From: Acetobacteraceae bacterium
Lineage (GTDB): Bacteria; Pseudomonadota; Alphaproteobacteria; Acetobacterales; Acetobacteraceae
Direction: 5' to 3'
Assembly: GCA_022842185.1 (NCBI GenBank)
Contig: JALHQB010000043.1
Location: 1 to 44,775, forward strand
DNA: 44,775 nucleotides
The notes under the pieces: model-generated
Told to the model about the DNA's origin: nothing
Databases searched by the model: none
Seen by the model: the letters and a program-made list of their open reading frames with translations, nothing else
Shown here: positions 19,101-25,338 of the stretch, piece by piece
Layout of the letters: each line of letters opens with the position of its first letter
Position numbering within the stretch: position 1 is the first letter of the stretch
Made by a program: the position numbers and the translations under genes

Positions 19101-19938
19101 CGGCGGCAACCGCGATGGACAGCCGCGCCCCGGCCGCGCCATCGGGTGCGGCGCGCACCTCGCCATTTGCCGTCAACGTGATGTCCGGCCCCACCGAGGC
19201 GCGCAGGTCGAGTTGGGCGCCGGTCGCCGGTCCATCGAGCGTCAGCAGCGCGTCCGTCGCGCGGTCCGGCTGGCCGAGCAGCGTGGCGAGCAGCCCGCCA
19301 GGTGGTTCATGCGCTTCAAGCCGTGCCTGGAGGCGGTCGGCGCCGGGGGCGAGGTCGAGGGTCAGCCGCGCTTCGGCCGGCGCATCGAGCCGCTGTGCAT
19401 CGAGCCGTGCCGAGAGCCGCCCGGCCGCATAAAGCGCCTCGCCCTCGGCCCGCAGCACCGCCGCGACCCCGGCGACCGGAGCGCCGAGTTCGATGCGTTC
19501 GACGGCCAGCCGGTCCAGCCGAAGCGACACCGGCAGGGACGGCAGGGCAGGGATCAGCGGCGCGTTCGGGTCAGGTGGTGGCGGTGGTTCGGTGGCCGGC
19601 GGCAGGCGATGCAACGCGACGCGCCGGGCGGTCAGTGCGGTGATCTGTACCTCCCGCCGCAACAGGGCAGCCAGTTCGAGCGAGACCGCCGCGCCGTCCA
19701 GTTCCAGCCACGGGCCGTCCGCATCGGCCATCACCAGCCGGTTCACCGTCAGGCTGGAGGGCAGGGTGCCGCCCAGCCCCTCGATGGTCAGGCCGGGGAC
19801 GAAATCCGCGGCGAGCCGGGCGACCGTCGCGCGGCCGCTCTCGGTGTTCACCCAGACCAGCGCCCCGGTCACCACCAGCAGCAGCAGCACCGGCAGGCCG
19901 ATGATCAGGGCGATGGCGATTCGGGCGATGCGGCGCAT
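16135..19938 (-). CDS. tamB: Translocation and assembly module protein TamB
   Basis: 1267-aa AsmA-like protein that spans the periplasm from an N-terminal inner membrane anchor to the outer membrane. It helps export lipids and assemble outer membrane proteins together with TamA. One membrane helix is at residues 6-27 (ARIAIALIIGLPVLLLLVVTG). A proline-rich linker PPATEPPPPPDPNAPLIP lies near residue 115. The rest is a long series of beta-strand repeats, and the DUF490/TamB C-terminal domain ends in GDRLGLSFEFEY. The start at 19938 was chosen because it puts the anchor at the N-terminus and is 2 bp after the tamA stop. A longer reading would overlap tamA. Confidence 0.93.
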   Translation of the reverse strand: MRRIARIAIALIIGLPVLLLLVVTGALVWVNTESGRATVARLAADFVPGLTIEGLGGTLPSSLTVNRLVMADADGPWLELDGAAVSLELAALLRREVQITALTARRVALHRLPPATEPPPPPDPNAPLIPALPSLPVSLRLDRLAVERIELGAPVAGVAAVLRAEGEALYAAGRLSARLDAQRLDAPAEARLTLDLAPGADRLQARLEAHEPPGGLLATLLGQPDRATDALLTLDGPATGAQLDLRASVGPDITLTANGEVRAAPDGAAGARLSIAVAAAPLLPEDLRAIAMPVAIDVDAALDASQRLALRALHLRAPAGRLTAQGSADLSASTLDITARLDAGGSAIFGALMPDAARWDSLRAEAHATGSMAAPAITLDVAPEGFGSAIPQVVAALGPTPRLSLRATLPDRIEALTLEGAALRVTADGAVGETLDATVRATVADLAPLAPGLAGGLQAELRATGPRSDPSLALTAQGERLEREGQVLEGLALDLRVATPLSAPRAEGTLRANYGGLPATLDLRGLPEGEKLRIEALTAGFGPARLAAQGLLDPSAVTFVGEASLDVPDLAPFAALAGTPMEGRVGLRATFDLRDGLQGFDATVEVPQATIAGTPLGGTLKAAGTLAALEASLEARAQEARLTTRARVTQDGEARRVEIPELLLRRGADSLRTTAPARIVIAADGGVVVEALTLTTSRGGTLRAEGRWGPDQADLRATLAALPVAGLAALASPGLQVEGTIGAEARITGPVADPSARFRLEASGLRYLDPAMRGLPAARVVVEGTAGARAADIRLEANAGTALRATGTARLPNGFAATAPITARLEANSDLAALAGPLLAAGAQRLTGRATIQADVAGTVGAPRATGRASVANGTFRDLAQGLTLTGIAAELRAEGDRIVIQRFDARTPGGGTLGATGTLSPAEPGMPAEITVTARNARPLRSDLVTGVFDADLRLAGTLLDQARLTGRVEVRRLDMTVPESLPRSVQSLEGVRETGRRPAGTPPLAPPAPPSVQTGTATIALDVEVAAPRAVFVRGRGIDAEFGGTLGLGGTVAAPQVTGGLQLRRGTISVFDRRLDFRRGTIAFDAGTLVPTLDFLASARAREVTANVTVTGPANDPKLEFSSTPELPQDEVLARLLFDRRASELSPFQLAQLAQALAGAVGIETPGAGGILERIRRTLALDRLAVGSDSGNGNGSGNNGQGGATLETGRYVADGVYVGVRQGTDGGPPRVGVQVDVLPRVRLEAETGGNSSAGDRLGLSFEFEY

Positions 19939-19940
19939 GG

Positions 19941-21845
19941 TCAGAAGGCCTGCCCGATACCGACGTAAAGTCCATAGGCCGGATCGCTCTGCTGCGGGTT
20001 CAGCGGCACGCCGATATCGACGCGGATCGGCCCGATCGCCGTCAGGTAGCGTACGCCGGCACCCACGCCGACGCGCAGGGTGCCGCTGCCGGGAACCTGG
20101 TCCTCGCTGACCGCGCCCGCATCGACGAAGGCCACCGCGCCCCAGGGGCCGGAGATCTGCTGGCGCCATTCGGCGCTGAGTTCCAGCAGGCTGGCCCCGC
20201 CCAGTGGCCGGTTGCCCGCGTCGCGCGGGCCGATCGACTGGTAGGTATAACCGCGCACCGACCCGCCGCCGCCGGCATAGAAGCGCTTGTCGAGCGTGAT
20301 CTGGTCGAAACTGGCGCCGACCGCCGACCCCACCGAGGTGCGCAGCGCCAGCACGCCGGACTGGTCGCCGGAAAGGTCGAGATAGGTGCTGCCGGTCGCC
20401 AGAAGCCGGGTGTAGGTCGTGCCGTCCAGCAACGAATAATAGGGCGTGGCATTCAGGTTGATGCGGTACCCGCTCGTCGGGTTCAGCAGGCTGGTGGTGG
20501 TGTCGTAGCGCACCCCCGTCACCAAGCCGACCAGGGTATAATCTTCCAGCACATCGTAGCGGCCGATCCGCCCCGTCTCGAAGGTCGGCCCGACCTGCAG
20601 GGTCAGCCGCTCCGTCAGCCGGTGCTGGGCGATGGCGGAGGCGACGAAGGCTTCACGATCATAGGCTTCAAGGTTTTCCTTCACCGCGCCGATGCGCGTG
20701 ACCAGCTGGATGTCGCGCTGCCACAATTCCGGCAGGGTCAGCGTCGCGAAGGTGCGGTAGGTCGCATTGCCGAAGCTGCCATCGGAGAAGCGCGACACCT
20801 CGGCCTCCAGCCGCAGCCGCTCGGCACCGCCCCACAGGTTACGGTGTTCCCAGAACAGGCTGACGGCGAGGCCGAAATTCGTCTCATACGCGACCGACCC
20901 GCCGATGGCCCGCAGCGCCCTCTCGCTGACCACGAAGGCGATGGGAAGCGTGCCGTCCGGCCCGACCGTGGTCCCGGCCTCGACCCGCACGCTGTCGAAG
21001 ACACCGAGCGAGACCAGCGCGCGGCGGGCGCGTTCCACCGCGGCCGGAGAATAGTCGCGCCCTTCGATCTGCCGCGCGGCGGTGCGCCGCAGCAGGCCGG
21101 TATCCGTACGGCTCTGGCCGGTGACATCCGGCGTGGCGAAGCGCGCGCGTGGGCCCGGGGCGAAGCGCCAGGCGATGTCCATGGCGCGACGGTCGTGATC
21201 GACCGTCACCTCCCGCGCGGATGCCGCGGCCAACGGATGGCCCCGTTCGCGCAGGGCGTCGCGCATGGCGGTCTCGGCCGCCAGGACCGCTTCCGCCCGC
21301 GCCGGGTCCCCCTCGGTCAGCCCGGCGGCCACCGCGGCTTCACGCACCACGGTGGCGTATTCGGCCGGTTCCGCGGCGATGGTCACGCGCCCGATGGCGT
21401 ATCGCGGGCCGGGCGTGAGGATGAACACCACCGGCACCGGCGCGGTCGCTGCCTGCAACCGGGCGGGGAGGGACGGGTCCTCCGGCGGCAGCCCATCGAT
21501 GGTGGCGGCCACCTGCCCGCCCCAATAGCCCTCCGCGCGCAAGGCTTCCTGCAGGCGCGGCAGGTCCGCGCGGACCCGGCCGATCAGGCCGAAGGCGTCG
21601 GTGGGCGCGCGCTCCCGCAGCGTGACGGTCTGCGCGACGGCGCGCGCGGTGTCCGACAGGTCCGATTCGTCCCCGCCGGTGATCTCGGTTGTGTAGGGCA
21701 GACCGGGCGGGTCCGCCGGGGTGTCATCAGGGGGCGGTTCCCCCTGGGCCAGGGCGATCGCCGCGAAGAAAAGCGCCAGCAGGGCCGCGGCGATGCCAAG
21801 GGCTGTGGTGCGTCTCGGCGGGGCGGGATAGGCTTGTCGGGTCAT
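19941..21845 (-). CDS. tamA: Outer membrane assembly protein TamA (Omp85 family)
   Basis: 634-aa Omp85 protein that forms an outer membrane beta-barrel with periplasmic POTRA domains. It works with TamB in autotransporter and outer membrane protein insertion. A signal peptide covers roughly residues 1-34 (TTALGIAAALLALFFAAIALAQG). The POTRA region follows to about residue 290. The barrel begins near GLAVSLFWEHRNLWGGAERL, with the lid-lock motif VRGYTYQSIGPRD and the terminal strand DPAYGLYVGIGQAF ending in phenylalanine. The ATG at 21845 overlaps the start of the divergent M20 gene. The frame extends upstream into that gene but without a sensible signal peptide. Confidence 0.92.
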   Translation of the reverse strand: MTRQAYPAPPRRTTALGIAAALLALFFAAIALAQGEPPPDDTPADPPGLPYTTEITGGDESDLSDTARAVAQTVTLRERAPTDAFGLIGRVRADLPRLQEALRAEGYWGGQVAATIDGLPPEDPSLPARLQAATAPVPVVFILTPGPRYAIGRVTIAAEPAEYATVVREAAVAAGLTEGDPARAEAVLAAETAMRDALRERGHPLAAASAREVTVDHDRRAMDIAWRFAPGPRARFATPDVTGQSRTDTGLLRRTAARQIEGRDYSPAAVERARRALVSLGVFDSVRVEAGTTVGPDGTLPIAFVVSERALRAIGGSVAYETNFGLAVSLFWEHRNLWGGAERLRLEAEVSRFSDGSFGNATYRTFATLTLPELWQRDIQLVTRIGAVKENLEAYDREAFVASAIAQHRLTERLTLQVGPTFETGRIGRYDVLEDYTLVGLVTGVRYDTTTSLLNPTSGYRINLNATPYYSLLDGTTYTRLLATGSTYLDLSGDQSGVLALRTSVGSAVGASFDQITLDKRFYAGGGGSVRGYTYQSIGPRDAGNRPLGGASLLELSAEWRQQISGPWGAVAFVDAGAVSEDQVPGSGTLRVGVGAGVRYLTAIGPIRVDIGVPLNPQQSDPAYGLYVGIGQAF

Positions 21846-22995
21846 GCACACCAATCTTGCCGCGACCCTTACATCCTGGCGCCGCCATCTGCACGCCAAC
21901 CCGGGGCTGACGCTCCACGAAGGAGCGACCGCCGCCTTCGTTGTCGCCCGTCTCAAGGAGATGGGCCTGACTGATATAACGGAGAACGTCGGCGGCCATG
22001 GGGTGGTTGCCACCCTTCGGCGCGGCGGGGGAAACCGGTCGGTCGGCCTGCGCGGCGACATGGATGCGTTGCCGATCCAGGAACAGAACGAAGACATCCC
22101 CTGGAAATCGACCAACCCCGGCGTGATGCACGCCTGCGGCCATGACGGCCACACCACCGCGCTGCTGGGTGCGGCGCAGGTGCTGCTGGATGACCCGGAT
22201 TGGACCGGCACCGTCCGACTGGTGTTCCAGCCGGCAGAGGAAGGCGGCGGCGGCGCGCTGAAGATGATCGCCGACGGGCTGTTCGAGCGTTTCCCGATGG
22301 AGCGCATCTTTGGCTGGCACAATTGGCCGGGCTTGCCCGCCGGGACCATCGCCGTCCATGACCAGGCCGTGATGGCCGCCGGGGCGCGATTCGAGATCAC
22401 CTTCGACGGCCATGCCGGCCACGCCGCGCTGCCGCATCTCACCCGCGACCCGATGATCGCCGCCGGCCACGCGATCGTCGCCATCCAGTCGATCGTCGCC
22501 CGCAACCTCGACCCCCTGGCCGGCGGGGTGGTCTCCGTCACGGTGGTCGAGGGCGGCGAGGCGCAGAACCAGATCACCGCCCGCGTCACCCTGAAGGGCA
22601 CCGCCCGCTGGCTGCGCGACGAGGACCAGGTGACGATCGAGGACGGCCTGTCGCGCATCGCCCAGGGGGTCGCCGCCACCTATGGCGTGCAGGCGACCTT
22701 CTCCTTCCGCGCAGGGGTCATGGTCACCGCCAACAGCCCGGCCGAACGCGACCTGGCCGCTGCCGCCGCCGCGGCGGTGACCGAGCTGCGCCGCGACATG
22801 CAGCCGGCCATGACCGGGGAGGATTTTGCCTGGTATCTCAAGCAGGTCCCCGGCGCCTTCGTCTGGATCGGCAACGGGCCGGCGGATAATGGCCGTGAAC
22901 TGCATCACCCGCGCTACGACTTCAACGACGACATCCTGCCCACGGCCGCGAAATTCCTGGCCGAGACGGCGAAGCGGGCGCTGGCCGGGACCTAG
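21844..22995 (+). CDS. M20 family amidohydrolase (hippurate hydrolase-like)
   Basis: 383-aa metal-dependent amidohydrolase of the M20D group, which cleaves N-acyl amino acids. Metal and catalytic motifs are DMDALP at 72-77, HACGHDGHT at 96-104 and QPAEEGGGGA at 129-138 with the catalytic glutamate. The dimerisation domain contains FDGHAGHAALPHLTRDP. No signal peptide, so it is cytoplasmic. The substrate among hippurate, N-acetyl amino acids or auxin-like conjugates cannot be fixed. The start codon overlaps by two bases with the tamA start on the other strand, so each gene's control region must lie inside the other. Its TAG stop is the first triplet of the palindromic repeat. Confidence 0.92.
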   Translation: MHTNLAATLTSWRRHLHANPGLTLHEGATAAFVVARLKEMGLTDITENVGGHGVVATLRRGGGNRSVGLRGDMDALPIQEQNEDIPWKSTNPGVMHACGHDGHTTALLGAAQVLLDDPDWTGTVRLVFQPAEEGGGGALKMIADGLFERFPMERIFGWHNWPGLPAGTIAVHDQAVMAAGARFEITFDGHAGHAALPHLTRDPMIAAGHAIVAIQSIVARNLDPLAGGVVSVTVVEGGEAQNQITARVTLKGTARWLRDEDQVTIEDGLSRIAQGVAATYGVQATFSFRAGVMVTANSPAERDLAAAAAAAVTELRRDMQPAMTGEDFAWYLKQVPGAFVWIGNGPADNGRELHHPRYDFNDDILPTAAKFLAETAKRALAGT

Positions 22996-23096
22996 AGCGT
23001 TTTGCGCCAGACCGTACTGGCGCAAAACGCTCCATGCCTTTGTTTGAGCGAGCATCTTCACGCGCCTGACGGATTCCAGTCAGGCGCGATCTGCTT
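22993..23096 (+). repeat. Palindromic intergenic element, copy 4 (composite, two hairpins)
   Basis: The longest form of the family. It starts with GAGCGTTTTGCGCCAG (22995-23010), a 6-base loop and the perfect 16-bp complement (23017-23032). Then comes the CCTTTGTTTGAGCGAGCATCTTC linker, and then the CGCGCCTGACGG-ATTC-CAGTCAGGCGCG hairpin. The M20 stop codon TAG (22993-22995) is merged with its first bases. Confidence 0.92.
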
Positions 23097-23143
23097 GAGG
23101 CACGCCGAACCGAGAGGCGCCGGTTCTCCCCGTTTCGCGTGAT

Positions 23144-23170
23144 CCTGCCGGCGCGACTTGCGCCGGCAGG
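23144..23170. terminator. Strong hairpin between convergent M20 and Bug genes
   Basis: CCTGCCGGCGC and GCGCCGGCAGG form an 11-bp perfect stem with a GACTT loop, 10 bp after the Bug-family gene stop. No T run on either side. Confidence 0.55.
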
Positions 23171-23180
23171 GCCGGGTCGG

Positions 23181-24152
23181 TCAGTCTGCGCTGATGCGCG
23201 CATCCCGCGCGATGGCCTGCCAGCGCCCGGCGCTGGCGGCGATCCAGGCGTCATTGTCGGCGACCGGCACGCTGATCGCATCGACATAGGCGGTGCGCAG
23301 CCGTGTCACCGTGGCGGGCGTCATCGCCTTGCCCAGCGCGTCCCGCAGCCGTGCGACGACCGGGGCAGGGGTGCGCTTCGCCACCGCCAGGTTGAACCAG
23401 ATGCCCAGGTCGTAGCCCGGCAGTCCGGCCTGTTCCATGGTCGGCACATCGGGCAGCGCGGATGCGCGGGTCGCGGTGGTGACCGCCAGCGGGCGGAAGG
23501 AGCCGGACTGGATATGCGCGGTGGAGGTCGCCGCCGTGTCGAAGCCGAAATCGACATCCTTGGCCAGCATCGCCGCGACCAGCGGGGATGATCCGCGATA
23601 AGGGACGTGCGTCGCCTCGATCCCGGCCATCTGCATGAACACCACGGCCGACAGGTGGGAGGACGAGCCATTGCCGACCGACCCGAACACCATCGGCCGG
23701 CGCTTGGCCTCTGCGATGAAGGCGCGCAGGTCGGTGGCCTCCACCTTGCCGGGGATGACCGACAGGACGTTCGCGACCTGGCCCAGCAGGCCGAGGCTGG
23801 TGGTGTCGCGCACCGCATCCACCCCGGTCGAGGCATAGACGATCGGGTTCACCCCGAACAACGCGGTGGTGCCGAGCAGGATGGTCAGCCCGTCCGCGTC
23901 CGACTGCAGCACATGCTGGGTGCCGATGTTGCCGCCCGCGCCGGCGCGGTTCTCGACCACCACGGGCTGGCCGATCTCACGCGAGAAAGGCTCGGCGACG
24001 ATGCGGGCGACGATGTCGTTCACGCCCCCGGGCGGGTAGGTGACGACGATGCGCAGCGGCCGCGTGGGCTGCCAGGGCTGCGCGCGCAGGGCGGGGGCGG
24101 CGAGGATGGTGCCGAACCCGGCAAGGGCGGCGCGGCGGAGGATCTGGGTCAT
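23181..24152 (-). CDS. Bug family (TctC-like) tricarboxylate receptor
   Basis: 323-aa periplasmic solute-binding protein of the tripartite tricarboxylate transporter group. N-terminal LRRAALAGFGTILAAPALRAQ is a signal peptide, possibly Tat-dependent, cleaved before about residue 25. Family motifs are RPLRIVVTYPPGGVNDIVAR near 30-49, GQPVVVENRAGAGGNIGT near 61-78, and THVPYRGSSPLVAAMLAKDVDFGFD. Ligand is probably a small carboxylate or related acid. The membrane partners TctA and TctB are absent, which is usual for this greatly expanded family. A diverged palindromic element lies 35-80 bp upstream of its start. Confidence 0.92.
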   Translation of the reverse strand: MTQILRRAALAGFGTILAAPALRAQPWQPTRPLRIVVTYPPGGVNDIVARIVAEPFSREIGQPVVVENRAGAGGNIGTQHVLQSDADGLTILLGTTALFGVNPIVYASTGVDAVRDTTSLGLLGQVANVLSVIPGKVEATDLRAFIAEAKRRPMVFGSVGNGSSSHLSAVVFMQMAGIEATHVPYRGSSPLVAAMLAKDVDFGFDTAATSTAHIQSGSFRPLAVTTATRASALPDVPTMEQAGLPGYDLGIWFNLAVAKRTPAPVVARLRDALGKAMTPATVTRLRTAYVDAISVPVADNDAWIAASAGRWQAIARDARISAD

Positions 24153-24186
24153 GGACGGTCCCGTGTACGGTTTGACGGGCCGTTCC

Positions 24187-24232
24187 TAGAACAGATCGCG
24201 CCTGGCTGGAATCAGCCGGCGCGTGACGATGT
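24187..24232 (-). repeat. Palindromic intergenic element, copy 5 (diverged)
   Basis: Reverse-oriented CTAGAACAGATCGCGCCTGG..GACGATG. Relative to the consensus, the left arm has A to G and the right arm the matching T to C, which keeps pairing, plus one deletion. It lies after the esterase stop and before the Bug gene. Confidence 0.85.
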
Positions 24233-24266
24233 TCGACCTGGGGGACGAGACCGCCGCACCGTCCGG

Positions 24267-25229
24267 TCAGCCCAGGATGCGCCGCAGCCAAAGGCCGGCC
24301 TCGCGCACTGCCCGGTCCGACTGCCCCACATGTCCGATGGCGCGCAGGAAGCCGTGCAGCACCCCGGGGAAGGTCTCGCTCTCCACGGTCACGCCGGCCG
24401 CGCGCAGGCGCTTTTCCATGGCGAAGTTCTCGCCCGCCAGGACGTCCAGTTCCGCGACATGCATCAGGCAGGGCGGCAGTTTCGCCAGCTCCGCCGCATC
24501 GGCGCGCAGCGGGGCGGCCAGGGGGTGCAGTCGATCGGCCTCGCGCGGGCAGTACTGGCGCCAGTAGAAATCCATCTTCTCGCGCGTCAGCGTGTGGCCT
24601 GTGGCGAAGTCCTGGTAGGATTTCGTGTCCAGGCGGGAATCATAGACGCCGTAGTTCAGCAGAAGCCCCGCCAGCTTCAGTTCCGGGTCAGTCTGTTGCA
24701 GCAGCAGAGCGACGGCGAGTGCCAGGTTGCCGCCGGCCGAATCGCCGCCGACCACGATGCGCGACGGGTCCAGCCCCCATTCCGCGCCATTCTTCGCGAT
24801 CCAGCGAATGACTGCGGCACATTCCTCCAGCGCCTGGGGGAAGGCGGCTTCGGGGGACAGCGCATAATCCGGCCCCACCACCGCGCAATCCCCACCGGCG
24901 GCATAGGACCGCATGATGTGGTCATGGGTGTCGATGCTGCCCCAGACCCAGCCGCCGCCATGAATATAGACCAGCACCGGCAGCGCCGCGTCGGTCCGCG
25001 GCCGATGCACCCGGCAGGCGATGCGCCGGCCCCGCAGGGACAGCCAGCGGTCGCCGCTCTCGGCCATCTTCGGACCGCCCGCGGCGGCCAGCGCCAGGCC
25101 GGGCCCGTCATTCGACGCACGCGCCGCATCCAAGGGCGGCGTCATCACGATGGGCGGGAAGGCGCGGCCGCGCTCCTCCATCATCGCCGTGAAGGCGCGC
25201 ATCTCGGGGTCCCAGCGGTCCTGGCTCAT
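24267..25229 (-). CDS. Alpha/beta hydrolase, hormone-sensitive lipase family
   Basis: 320-aa carboxylesterase of bacterial family IV (HSL). The oxyanion-hole motif HGGGW is near residue 90 and the nucleophile motif GDSAGGN near 162. The catalytic aspartate should be in HVAELDVLAGEN and the histidine in PGVLHGF. A cap region precedes the HGGGW. No signal peptide, so cytoplasmic. It likely hydrolyses short-chain esters. The ATG at 25229 gives the usual family N-terminus; the frame is open far upstream only as antisense of the acetyltransferase gene. Divergent from that gene by about 110-125 bp. Confidence 0.93.
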   Translation of the reverse strand: MSQDRWDPEMRAFTAMMEERGRAFPPIVMTPPLDAARASNDGPGLALAAAGGPKMAESGDRWLSLRGRRIACRVHRPRTDAALPVLVYIHGGGWVWGSIDTHDHIMRSYAAGGDCAVVGPDYALSPEAAFPQALEECAAVIRWIAKNGAEWGLDPSRIVVGGDSAGGNLALAVALLLQQTDPELKLAGLLLNYGVYDSRLDTKSYQDFATGHTLTREKMDFYWRQYCPREADRLHPLAAPLRADAAELAKLPPCLMHVAELDVLAGENFAMEKRLRAAGVTVESETFPGVLHGFLRAIGHVGQSDRAVREAGLWLRRILG

Positions 25230-25338
25230 GCCTGCATCCTCATCTACCGGTCCCAGTGGAAGCCGCCTGGGCAAAAGCGGCAAGATGGGATGACCAGCCA
25301 TCGCTGCTTCCTGGTTGCGACCCCTAGTCCACAGCGCC

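Noticed and set aside
19941..22679. Extended 912-aa reading of tamA
   Set aside because: The extra 278 residues are antisense of the M20 amidohydrolase and would bury the signal peptide inside the protein.
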